Shown here: positions 7,557 to 15,830 of the stretch, piece after piece
Layout of the letters: each line of letters starts with the position of its first letter
How positions within the stretch are numbered: the stretch's first letter is position 1
Assembly (NCBI GenBank): GCA_934424575.1
Contig: CAKRXU010000013.1
Span: 4,637 to 68,636, forward strand
Direction: 5' to 3'
DNA: 64,000 nucleotides
Source of the DNA: an uncultured Blautia sp.
GTDB lineage: Bacteria; Bacillota; Clostridia; Lachnospirales; Lachnospiraceae
Translations under genes and position numbers: made by a program
The notes under the pieces: generated by a model
Told to the model about the DNA's origin: nothing
What the model saw: only the letters and a program-made list of their open reading frames with translations
Databases searched by the model: none

Positions 7557-10500
7557 ATGATCAAAAACGAGTGGAAAAGTTTATGGAACAACAAGATTTT
7601 GATCATCGTAGTTATGGCGATCATTATTATCCCGGTGATCTATGCCGGTCTGTTTCTGAAATCCATGTGGGATCCATATGGAAATCTGAATCAGCTTCCG
7701 GTGGCGGTGGTCAATAATGACAAGTCCGTAGAATACGATGGCAAAACACTGAGTGTAGGCTCAGATATGGTGGATGAGCTAAAGGACAACGATGCACTGG
7801 ATTTTCATTTTGTAGACAGTGAGGAAGCAGAACAGGGATTAAAGAATGGCACTTATTATATGGTAATCACCATTCCGGAGGATTTTTCCAAGGATGCTTC
7901 CACATTGATGGATGACAACCCGAAAAAAATGAAACTGAAGTATGAGACAAACCCGGGAACCAACTATATCGCATCCAAGATGAGCGAGAGTGCTCTGACG
8001 AAGATTCGCGAGGCAGTTGCTTCCAAGGTGACCGAAACATATACACAGACTGTTTTTGACCAGATTGCAACGGTTGGAGATGGTATGCAGGAAGCAGCGG
8101 ACGGTTCTGAGGAATTAAAAGATGGACTCAAAACTGCTTCTGATGGAAATAAGACTATCACCAAAAACCTTAAGAAACTTGCTGACAGTACACTGACTTT
8201 TAAGAGTGGTGCAGAAACTCTGACAGAAGGCCTGAAGGAATACACAGATGGTGTTTCTCAGGTTGACAGCGGCGCATCCCAGCTTGATGAGGGTGTTGGA
8301 ACTCTTACAGCGAAACTTCCTACACTGACAAGTGGTGTAAACAGTCTTGACGAAGGTGTTAAGAATTATACAGATGGTGTTGCAAAACTGGATGCAAACT
8401 CTGCACAGCTTACTTCTGGAGTAAACAGCCTGAGTAAAGGCGCACAGAGTCTGGAAGCAGGACTGGATACTTTGAAAAGTGGTACTACACAGTATGTAAG
8501 CGGAGCAAATACGCTTGCTGATGGTGTGACTCAGTATGTTGCCGGAGCAGAACAGCTTGCAGCCGGAGCGCAGCAGCTTTCAGCACTGGAAAATATCGGT
8601 CAGGTGTCCGGTGGGATCGCACAGTTGAATACAGCCGTTTCAGAGGGAAACAGTTCTCTCAAGAGTGGAACACAGCAGCTTGAAAGCGGGCTGGGACAGT
8701 TATCCGAACAGTTACAGAGTCTTTCAGACAGTACAACGGCGGACTCAATGAAAGAACTTGCCGCAGGTCTGAACCAGGCAAAGACAGGAATGGAAACTGC
8801 AAGTCAGGGAATGAGTTCTGCGGCTGCAGGAATGAATCAGGCAGCAGCAGGTATGAATTCAGCAGCAGATACGATTCGTACTGCTGGCAGCGGAATTTCA
8901 CAGATCGCTTCCCAGATCCAGGGTGTTTCTGCACCGGTATCTGAGGCTGCAGACAGCATGACAGGGGTGGTACAGCAGTGCGCCCAGGATGCAAATGCAC
9001 AGATTGAAGCGGCAAACGGACAGATCAGTGCAGCCAACCAGCAGACAGAAGCAGCAAATGCAGTGATCGCAAATGCTTCTGCAGCACTTCAGGCGATCCA
9101 GGGTCAGGCAGATGAAAACGGAATGATCTCAGCAGAAAGTTTAAGCGCAGTGATCGGTTCTCTTGCCGGAACAGATGCAGGAGTAGAAGGAGTATCTGGT
9201 ATTGATGCAGATGTTTATATCAGTCAGGCACAGCAGATTGCAGCTTCTGCCACAGAGCAGATCGCAGGAACTCAAAGTACATTAAACAGTACTGCATCAC
9301 AGCTTGAACAGGCTGCAGCCGGACTGAACAGTGGTGCAGATACACTTGGAAACAAGGCCGGTGAAATGAGCAGCGGCGCGTCACAGATGCAGACTGGCGC
9401 AAACGAAATGGAAGAAGGCATTTCTTCTATGCCGGAAGTTCCTTCTGATCCGATCAATGCAGTATCTGGTGCTGTAGCTCAGCTTTATGCTGGCGCACAG
9501 AAAGTAAATGCCGGAACAGCTTCTGTAGCATCTGCACTTTCTACGCTTGAAAGCGGAACGAAGGATTTTCCAAAAGCAGCAGCGGGAGTTAAAGCATTAA
9601 ATGCAGGATTCGAAACACTGACAGCAAATGATGAGGCACTGACATCCGGTGCGGCAAACCTCAAAGCGGCTGGAAGCAGTGTTACAGGTGGTATCAATCA
9701 GCTGACAAACGGTGGAAAGACACTTGCAGATGGTATAAATACACTGAGTGAGGGATTAAATACGTACACAGATGGAGTCTCTACTCTGGCAGAAAACAAC
9801 AGTGCCCTTACAGGTGGAACTTCACAGCTTGCAGAAGGTGCAAAAACACTTGCAAGCGGAGCCGAACAGCTTGCGAGCGGAACCAAAACACTTCATGATG
9901 GAACAAGCAAACTGGTTTCCAATAATAATAAACTGAATAGCGGAGCCGAACAGCTCTCCGATGGTGCAGGCCAGATCCAGGACGGATCCTCACAGCTTTA
10001 TGATGGTTCCAAAGAACTTGGTGATGGAATGACCAAACTGGAAGATGGTTCTGATACACTGGCAACAAGCCTTGGTGACGGGGCAACGCAGGTTAAAGAA
10101 ACAAAAGCAAGTGATGATACGATCAGTATGTTTGCAACACCGATCACAGATGAAGAGACAAAGATCACAACGGTAGAAAACAATGGACATGCAATGGCAC
10201 CGTATATGATGTCAGTTGGCCTCTGGGTAGGATGCCTGGCATTCTGTCTGATGTATCCTCTGACAGAATACAAAGGTAAACTGAAATCCGGATTTGCATG
10301 GTGGGCAAGTAAAGCTTCCGTTCTTTATCCGGTGGCAATCCTTCAGGGGGTTCTTTTGATCCTTCTGCTTCATGTATTTGATGGATTTACACCTGTGGAA
10401 ATGACGAAGACGATCCTGTTTGTAGCACTGACAGGAGCATGCTTTACATCAATCATGTATTTCTTCAATATTACATTTGGTAAAGTTGGAAGTTTCCTGA

Positions 10501-10793
10501 TGCTGATCTTTATGGTAGTACAGCTTGCAGGCTCAGCGGGAACGTATCCGGTGGAGATTTCACCTGGATTTGTGGCTAAGATTCATTATTATCTGCCATT
10601 TACATATACAGTAAATGCTTTCCGAAGCACGATCTGTGGTGGTGAAAGTATCCATCAGTCTGTTGTAGTACTGATCGGACTTACGATTATTTTCTCAATA
10701 TTGACGATACTTCAGTTCAATCACATGGCGAGAAAGAAGAAACAGGGTAAAATGCTTCTTCTTGACTGGCTGGAAGAAAAGGGAGTCGCATAA
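7557..10793 (+). CDS. YhgE/Pip family membrane protein with very long SGA...L..G repeat domain
   Basis: This large cell-envelope protein (1078 residues) has the YhgE/Pip architecture. There is one N-terminal helix (about residues 14-34) and then a long extracytoplasmic region from about 160 to 840. That region is built of degenerate 7- to 14-residue repeats such as L-x-x-G-A-x-x-L-x-x-G, predicted to form an extended helical or coiled structure. A C-terminal block of about five to six helices (about 880-1070) resembles ABC-2 permeases. Family members include the phage-infection protein Pip and ESX/type VII-associated proteins. The divergent TetR gene is the probable regulator. Transport or secretion is plausible but unproven, and no ATPase is adjacent. 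Confidence 0.85.
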   Translation: MIKNEWKSLWNNKILIIVVMAIIIIPVIYAGLFLKSMWDPYGNLNQLPVAVVNNDKSVEYDGKTLSVGSDMVDELKDNDALDFHFVDSEEAEQGLKNGTYYMVITIPEDFSKDASTLMDDNPKKMKLKYETNPGTNYIASKMSESALTKIREAVASKVTETYTQTVFDQIATVGDGMQEAADGSEELKDGLKTASDGNKTITKNLKKLADSTLTFKSGAETLTEGLKEYTDGVSQVDSGASQLDEGVGTLTAKLPTLTSGVNSLDEGVKNYTDGVAKLDANSAQLTSGVNSLSKGAQSLEAGLDTLKSGTTQYVSGANTLADGVTQYVAGAEQLAAGAQQLSALENIGQVSGGIAQLNTAVSEGNSSLKSGTQQLESGLGQLSEQLQSLSDSTTADSMKELAAGLNQAKTGMETASQGMSSAAAGMNQAAAGMNSAADTIRTAGSGISQIASQIQGVSAPVSEAADSMTGVVQQCAQDANAQIEAANGQISAANQQTEAANAVIANASAALQAIQGQADENGMISAESLSAVIGSLAGTDAGVEGVSGIDADVYISQAQQIAASATEQIAGTQSTLNSTASQLEQAAAGLNSGADTLGNKAGEMSSGASQMQTGANEMEEGISSMPEVPSDPINAVSGAVAQLYAGAQKVNAGTASVASALSTLESGTKDFPKAAAGVKALNAGFETLTANDEALTSGAANLKAAGSSVTGGINQLTNGGKTLADGINTLSEGLNTYTDGVSTLAENNSALTGGTSQLAEGAKTLASGAEQLASGTKTLHDGTSKLVSNNNKLNSGAEQLSDGAGQIQDGSSQLYDGSKELGDGMTKLEDGSDTLATSLGDGATQVKETKASDDTISMFATPITDEETKITTVENNGHAMAPYMMSVGLWVGCLAFCLMYPLTEYKGKLKSGFAWWASKASVLYPVAILQGVLLILLLHVFDGFTPVEMTKTILFVALTGACFTSIMYFFNITFGKVGSFLMLIFMVVQLAGSAGTYPVEISPGFVAKIHYYLPFTYTVNAFRSTICGGESIHQSVVVLIGLTIIFSILTILQFNHMARKKKQGKMLLLDWLEEKGVA

Positions 10794-10799
10794 AGTACA

Positions 10800-10846
10800 G
10801 AGAGTTACATTCATTATTTTTATAGTGAATGTGACTCTTTTTTTCG
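10800..10846 (+). terminator. terminator after the YhgE/Pip gene
   Basis: The stem AGAGTTACATTCA / TGAATGTGACTCT is followed by seven Ts. Confidence 0.85.
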
Positions 10847-10940
10847 GGAAATTATTGTTTTTATTTCAACATATAAAATAATACTTTCTGAAAGACCGTG
10901 TTATTGGCGGAGGACAATGAACTGACGGAGGAGAAGAGAA

Positions 10941-11217
10941 ATGAGGTGTATGAAGTTAAACGTGAAGATACAAAATGTAAGTAAATGGAGTATTGTGCTC
11001 ACCATTGTGGTGGCGGTTGTGTTTATTTTTACCGCGGTTCAGGGAAGCAATAAATGAGACACTTTCCAAGGAAGTGGATGGAGTTCCTGCGGTATCCTTA
11101 AGTGTCGGTGTTGCATTTTCTGACCGGGACAATGCAGAGGATGATATCTTTAAAGATGCAGATAAAGCTCTTTACTATATTAAAGAACATGGAAGACATG
11201 GATGTAAGATCTTCTGA
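10941..11217 (+). pseudogene. diguanylate cyclase remnant with internal deletion
   Basis: GGAGGAGAAGAGA precedes ATG 10941, which starts a 38-codon frame. It encodes a basic N-terminus and one membrane helix (SIVLTIVVAVVFIFTAV) and ends at a TGA near 11056. In another frame, sequence from about 11041 to the stop at 11217 encodes the C-terminal end of a GGDEF domain: SLSVGVAFS, then DADKALYYIKEHGRHGCKIF. The N-terminal anchor and the last 58 residues survive, but the sensor domain and GGDEF signature are missing. This looks like one internal deletion with a frame change. The gene cannot make c-di-GMP. Confidence 0.75.
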
Positions 11218-11238
11218 TATAATATGATTTTTGCCAGA

Positions 11239-11279
11239 AATTCCCTGCACTGCCCTGTGGTGGCAGCAGGGAATTTTTG
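11239..11279 (+). terminator. terminator after the cyclase remnant
   Basis: A long stem, AAATTCCCTGC...GCAGGGAATTT, is extended by an inner TGCC/GGCA pairing and followed by Ts. The region from here to the HtrA start (11455) shows no other gene. Confidence 0.8.
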
Positions 11280-11454
11280 TTACATTGCATATCGAGATGG
11301 TGCCAGTGGTATGCCTGCTGATCGTTTATGGCACAGTCATAGGGGGAAATTAACAGATTCGTCACATTTTTCCCACAAAGTCAACACAAATAACTCATAT
11401 ACTTCTAACCATAAAAGAAATGAAGTAAACAGAGATTCCAAGGAGGGGATTTTG

Positions 11455-12954
11455 ATGAAAGATATGAACAATAACTTAATGAGTGATAATAATGAAAATA
11501 GAGATAACGACCCGAAAGAAAGAATGAGAAAGAAAGTAAAGAAAGCAGCAGGTATTGCATTATGTGCAGTTCTGGCAGGCGGACTTGCAGCAGGTTCCTT
11601 TGAGGGTGTGAATGCATTGACCGGATGGAACAGCAGCAGTGTAGAAGCTGCTTCTTCTACCAAAGAAAATACCACACTTCTTCAGACAAAGTCCAGCAAG
11701 AAGGACAAATCTGACAGCAGCGATGAAAGTGATTCCAGCAAGACAAAAGGAAGCCTGGATGTATCTGATATCGCAGCAGAAGGAATGAAATCCGTAGTAG
11801 CGATCACAACGAAATCTGTTCAGGATGTCCAGAATTATCTTGGATATTATGGATTCGGTGGAAGCCAGGGATATACGACACAGCAGGAAGTTGAAGGAAG
11901 CGGTTCAGGTATCATTATCGGCAAGAATGACGACAGTCTTCTGATCGCAACAAACTATCATGTAGTATCTGGAGCAGATACCGTATCTGTTACCTGCATT
12001 GATGGTGAGACTTATGAGGCTACTGTCAATGGTTATGATGAGGACAAAGACCTTGCAGTTGTTTCCGTAGCACTGTCTGATATTTCTGATGATACAATGG
12101 ATCAGATTGAAATAGCAACCATGGGAAGCTCTGATGACCTTAAAGTTGGTGAGCAGGTAGTTGCTATTGGTAACGCTCTTGGATATGGACAGTCTGTAAC
12201 GACTGGTATTGTAAGTGCTAAGAACCGTAAATTGAACTCAGATGGTTCAGCTGAGGATGAAAGCTCTGATGCAGTAAATTTGATCCAGACTGATGCAGCA
12301 ATCAACCCTGGTAACAGTGGTGGCGCACTTCTGAACATGGATGGTGAAGTAGTCGGAATCAACTCTGCAAAACTTGCATCTACAGAGGTTGAAGGTATGG
12401 GATATGCAATTTCTATCTCAGATGTTACGGATACTCTGGAAGAGCTGATGAACGAAACACCAAGAGATAAAGTGGATAATCACGGTGTACTTGGAATTAC
12501 AGGAATGTCTGTAAGTGAAGAGGCTTCTCAGTACTATGGAGTTCCGGAAGGTGTTCTTGTTTCTGAAGTTACAGAAGGTGGAGCAGCAGATGAGGCTGGA
12601 ATCAAAGCAAAATCCATCATCACAGAATTCGATGGCAAGAGAGTACGTAGTATTGATGAACTCGTAAGCCGTCTGGAGTACTATGAGCCAGGTGAAGAAG
12701 TAGATGTTACCATCGAAGTTGCAAATGGTGATTCCTATAAAGAAAAAACAGTTACCGTAACTCTTGGAGAAAATCCGGATGCTGACAGCCAGGATTCCAA
12801 GGATCAGTCTAAAGATGATCAGGATCAGGGAAAACCAGATGATCAGGGCGATGAAAATCAGGATGAAGAGCAGTTTGGGGACAGCACAGACAGCCTTCTT
12901 CAGGACTTCCTTGAGAATGGAACTTCCTACGAACGTTACTACAATGTATGGTAA
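11455..12954 (+). CDS. HtrA/DegP-type serine protease with one PDZ domain
   Basis: This membrane-anchored quality-control protease acts outside the cytoplasmic membrane. The 499-residue protein has a cytosolic basic N-terminus, a helix at about 31-50, a Ser/Lys/Asp-rich linker and a trypsin-like domain. Its catalytic triad is His169 (NYHVVSG), Asp199 (DKDLAVV) and Ser288 (NPGNSGGAL). One PDZ domain (about 345-435) precedes a Gln/Asp-rich tail. ATG 11455 has AAGGAGGGGA upstream. A longer frame to 11224 would read through a terminator and is rejected. It is monocistronic. HtrA, DegP and HtrB-type names cannot be separated here. Confidence 0.92.
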   Translation: MKDMNNNLMSDNNENRDNDPKERMRKKVKKAAGIALCAVLAGGLAAGSFEGVNALTGWNSSSVEAASSTKENTTLLQTKSSKKDKSDSSDESDSSKTKGSLDVSDIAAEGMKSVVAITTKSVQDVQNYLGYYGFGGSQGYTTQQEVEGSGSGIIIGKNDDSLLIATNYHVVSGADTVSVTCIDGETYEATVNGYDEDKDLAVVSVALSDISDDTMDQIEIATMGSSDDLKVGEQVVAIGNALGYGQSVTTGIVSAKNRKLNSDGSAEDESSDAVNLIQTDAAINPGNSGGALLNMDGEVVGINSAKLASTEVEGMGYAISISDVTDTLEELMNETPRDKVDNHGVLGITGMSVSEEASQYYGVPEGVLVSEVTEGGAADEAGIKAKSIITEFDGKRVRSIDELVSRLEYYEPGEEVDVTIEVANGDSYKEKTVTVTLGENPDADSQDSKDQSKDDQDQGKPDDQGDENQDEEQFGDSTDSLLQDFLENGTSYERYYNVW

Positions 12955-13003
12955 ACTGTAAGTTGACATAAAACAGATAGTAATATAATTATCATTATAA
13001 GCC

Positions 13004-13044
13004 ACGAAAGGAATCGGTGCAGTTGCATCGGTTCCTTTCTTTTG
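13004..13044 (+). terminator. terminator after the HtrA gene
   Basis: The stem GAAAGGAATCGGTGC / GCATCGGTTCCTTTC (with wobble pairs) has a four-base loop and is followed by TTTTG. Confidence 0.8.
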
Positions 13045-13113
13045 CTATACTAAGTGACAGAGTGCAGAAATACATCAGGTATTTTACGGAAAAGAAAGAA
13101 AAGGAAACACGGT

Positions 13114-14073
13114 ATGAACTATATTGTTTTTGATCTGGAATGGAATCAGAGTCCAGGCGGAAAGAAATATTCAAACAGTCGCCTGCCTTTTGAAATCATA
13201 GAGATCGGTGCTGTGAAGATGAATGAAAAAAGAGAACCTGTAGATGTTTTTCAGAGGCTGATCAAGCCGCAGGTATATAACTGGATCCATGACAGTATCC
13301 ATGAGGTGATCCATGTGGATTATAAGGATCTTGCAGACGGACTTCCTTTTCCGGAGGCGGTGAGGGAATTTCTGGACTGGTGTGGAGATGACTTTGCATT
13401 TTTTACCTGGGGAAATCAGGATGTCATGGAATTACAGAGAAATATGAAATATTATGATCTGCTGTCTCTTCTTCCAGGACCGGTGAAGTATTACGATGTG
13501 CAGAAAGTCTTTGGCATGTGCCGTGAGGAAGCCGGTGGCCGCAGAAGTCTGGAATTCGCGATCGATCAGCTTGATATTCCGAAGGAGCAGACATTCCACA
13601 GGGCACTGACAGATGCACGTTATACGGCGATGGTACTGAAATGGGTGGATGAGAAGACTCTTCTGACGAACTACTCCATGGATGTATATCAGAATCCGAA
13701 AAAAAAGAAAGAGGAACTTTTTTTATCCTATCCGGATCATGATCAGTACGTTTCAAGAGAATTCACGGACCGGGACAAGATTATGAGAGACAGGGAAGTG
13801 ACAAGTACAAAATGCCCGATCTGTCATCTTCCGGCAAAACGCAAGATCCGCTGGTTTATGAACAATTCGAAGGCGTATGAGAGTATATCGCTCTGTCAGA
13901 AGCATGGATATGTAAAAGGAAAAATAAGGATCCGTCATACAGAAGAAGACCGTTATTACGTAATTAAGACACTTAAAAATGTAAGCAATGAAAAAGCGGA
14001 AGAAATCCGCGAAAAAAGGGATTCCCTCCGCAAAAAGAGACAGATCAAAAGAAAATCAGAGAAGCAGATCTGA
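13114..14073 (+). CDS. DEDDh 3'-5' exonuclease with C-terminal zinc-ribbon-like region
   Basis: This is a DnaQ/KapD-type exonuclease of 319 residues. Exo I (FDLEWNQ, residues 5-11), Exo II in the middle and Exo III (HRALTDARYTAMV) supply the acidic residues and the His of the DEDDh fold. After the nuclease domain, CPICHLPAKRK and a later C-x-x-H (LCQKHGY) suggest a small zinc-binding module, followed by a highly basic tail. ATG 13114 is preferred because the nuclease fold begins there and AAAGGAAAC precedes it. The 3' end overlaps the convergent D,D-carboxypeptidase gene by 18 bp. The substrate, DNA or RNA, is unknown. Confidence 0.8.
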   Translation: MNYIVFDLEWNQSPGGKKYSNSRLPFEIIEIGAVKMNEKREPVDVFQRLIKPQVYNWIHDSIHEVIHVDYKDLADGLPFPEAVREFLDWCGDDFAFFTWGNQDVMELQRNMKYYDLLSLLPGPVKYYDVQKVFGMCREEAGGRRSLEFAIDQLDIPKEQTFHRALTDARYTAMVLKWVDEKTLLTNYSMDVYQNPKKKKEELFLSYPDHDQYVSREFTDRDKIMRDREVTSTKCPICHLPAKRKIRWFMNNSKAYESISLCQKHGYVKGKIRIRHTEEDRYYVIKTLKNVSNEKAEEIREKRDSLRKKRQIKRKSEKQI

Positions 14074-15336
14074 GATCAAGTTTTTGGGATAATATCTGGT
14101 AGTTCCAACCTGGTGGCCATTGAAAGAGTAATTGATGGTCAGAAGGGGACGACCTGCCGGATTTTTTTGTGTAGTGTAATTTTTTTTGATGGAGCTTGTG
14201 TCTGTCCCATTTGGAAGAGTCACAGAAGGTGTTCTCATGGAATAAAAAAGAACACAGTCATTATAATCCCGGATCAGATATTTTTCGGCAGGAAGGCAGG
14301 AAAGTGAAATTTCTGATTTTTCCCGCATGGCAGTTCTGGAGAAATTATCGAATCCGTAATCTAACAGTGATTTTGTATCAGAGTAGGCTCCGTTGACGGA
14401 CTGCATAACAACAGCTACAAGGTACATATTTCCACGTCTGGCAAAGGTAACGAGAGTATTACCGGCTGCTTCTGTATAACCGGTTTTGCCACCGAGAACG
14501 CCATCGTAGGCATATGCCTGTCCGGACATCATCTTATGATGATTTAAGAGATAGCGTGTTTCGTTAAACTTATTAGTTGCCGGGATTTCATAGTAACCGG
14601 TGGTACAGTATTTGCGGAAGGTAGGATTAAACCATGCGGCACGTGCGATCTTTGCCATATCGTTAGCTGTAGTGTAATGTGTTTCATCCGGAAGACCGTT
14701 AGGGTTGTTAAAATGGGTATTGGTACATCCGAGCTGGCGCGCTTTCTGATTCATCAGTTCGACAAATTTCTTGACAGAGCCAGAAGTCTGCTCAGCCACG
14801 GCGAGAGTCATTTCATTGGCAGACTGAAGCATGACTGCCATCAGTGCCTGTTCTACAGTGAACTGTTCGCCAGTATCTGCGTAGATGCTGGAACTCTGGG
14901 TATCCGTGATTCCATGAGCGGCTGTTTCTGACATGACAAACTTGTCCGTAGGATTTAAGTTTTCACTGCCGAGCAGGGCAGTCATGATCTTGGTGATACT
15001 GGCCGGATACTGGGCTTTATCTGCGTTCTTTGAGTAGAGGACAGTTCCTGTTATCATATCCATCAATACAGCAGATTCTCCCTCGATCTGAGGTCCCTGG
15101 ACCCATCCTTCTATGGAATCAGTATCAGCAGGCTGGTTATAATATTCTGTGTGGTACACTTCTTCAGGAACAGGCGTTGCTGTTACGATCGGATCGCCGT
15201 ATTCATCTGTTGCGAAGACGGGGCTTGTCTGGCAGACAATGAGAGCTGCACAGAGCAGGCTGCTCAGAGTGCGTCTTATTGCATTGTATATCGAGGAGGT
15301 TTTGACGACACGTCCTCTGATTTTTTTATTTTTCAT
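14056..15336 (-). CDS. D-alanyl-D-alanine carboxypeptidase (PBP5/6-like, S11 family)
   Basis: This exported penicillin-binding protein trims the terminal D-Ala from peptidoglycan stem peptides. From ATG 15336 (AAAGAAAGGTAATCAC upstream) it is 426 residues, with a long basic leader and a signal sequence ending near residue 42 (TSPVFA). It has the three S11 motifs: Ser113-x-x-Lys116 (ASITKIM), Ser172-Ala-Asn174 and Lys284-Thr-Gly (GGKTGYTEAAGN). A beta-rich C-terminal domain follows. No membrane-binding amphipathic tail is obvious. A second enzyme of this type lies at 54420. It overlaps the exonuclease 3' end. Confidence 0.92.
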   Translation of the reverse strand: MKNKKIRGRVVKTSSIYNAIRRTLSSLLCAALIVCQTSPVFATDEYGDPIVTATPVPEEVYHTEYYNQPADTDSIEGWVQGPQIEGESAVLMDMITGTVLYSKNADKAQYPASITKIMTALLGSENLNPTDKFVMSETAAHGITDTQSSSIYADTGEQFTVEQALMAVMLQSANEMTLAVAEQTSGSVKKFVELMNQKARQLGCTNTHFNNPNGLPDETHYTTANDMAKIARAAWFNPTFRKYCTTGYYEIPATNKFNETRYLLNHHKMMSGQAYAYDGVLGGKTGYTEAAGNTLVTFARRGNMYLVAVVMQSVNGAYSDTKSLLDYGFDNFSRTAMREKSEISLSCLPAEKYLIRDYNDCVLFYSMRTPSVTLPNGTDTSSIKKNYTTQKNPAGRPLLTINYSFNGHQVGTTRYYPKNLISDLLL

Positions 15337-15493
15337 GTGATTACCTTTCTTTATGTGATTGGATTTCTGTATTATACCATTCTCAATAATTATACTGTAA
15401 TCATTTTTTGCATACAAGGGTATATTTCGGGACAGGAAACCATAAAGACTTGAAATGTTACTGTAAAATCCCTGTAAATATCGCAAAAAGACC

Positions 15494-15523
15494 TTGACAT
15501 AAACAAAAACAGAACCGTATAAT
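15494..15523 (+). promoter_or_regulatory. sigma-A promoter of the ileS T-box transcript
   Basis: A perfect TTGACA (15494-15499) and TATAAT (15518-15523) are separated by 18 bp, directly upstream of the T-box leader. Confidence 0.88.
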
Positions 15524-15549
15524 GAAACAGCACATATAATGAAATAAAA

Positions 15550-15800
15550 ACTGTGATGGAGACAGTAGATCGATATGAAAACCGCAGAGAGCCGGGATGA
15601 GGTGGGAGCCTGGTGTCAGTAATTTCGATGGAAGATCACTCCGGAGTTTCTTTCCTGAAATCTTAAGTAAGGAGGGACGGTGTTTCCGCCGTTAAAGGGA
15701 ACATGTATCGGCGTTTGATTACTACCAGCCCGTACAATGTAACAGGTGGTGCGAATGTGGAAATTGCTTTCGTCCTTTTACAGGACGGAAGTTTTTTTAT
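15550..15800 (+). promoter_or_regulatory. T-box leader (Ile) controlling ileS
   Basis: The leader has a Stem I segment (AGAGAGCCGGGATGAGG...GGGAGCCTGG) and a specifier-like ATC followed by A at 15635-15637, which matches isoleucine. The T-box core is CAGGTGGTGCG at 15743-15753 and contains the UGGN bulge that pairs with the tRNA acceptor end. A terminator follows: CTTTCGTCC / GGACGGAAG and seven Ts, ending about 15800. Uncharged tRNA-Ile should favour the antiterminator. The core departs from the usual AGGGTGGNACCGCG. Confidence 0.88.
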
Positions 15801-15830
15801 TTTCTGAAGAAATTAAAGGAGGAATCTGTT

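Noticed and set aside
8100..10080. Regular short DNA repeats that might suggest a CRISPR-like or satellite array
   Set aside because: They are degenerate, in frame and encode the L-x-x-G-A repeats of the YhgE/Pip protein. There are no constant repeats with unique spacers.
11224..11454. N-terminal extension of the HtrA frame by 77 codons
   Set aside because: It would be translated through a strong terminator hairpin. ATG 11455 has the ribosome binding site and matches the usual membrane-anchored start.
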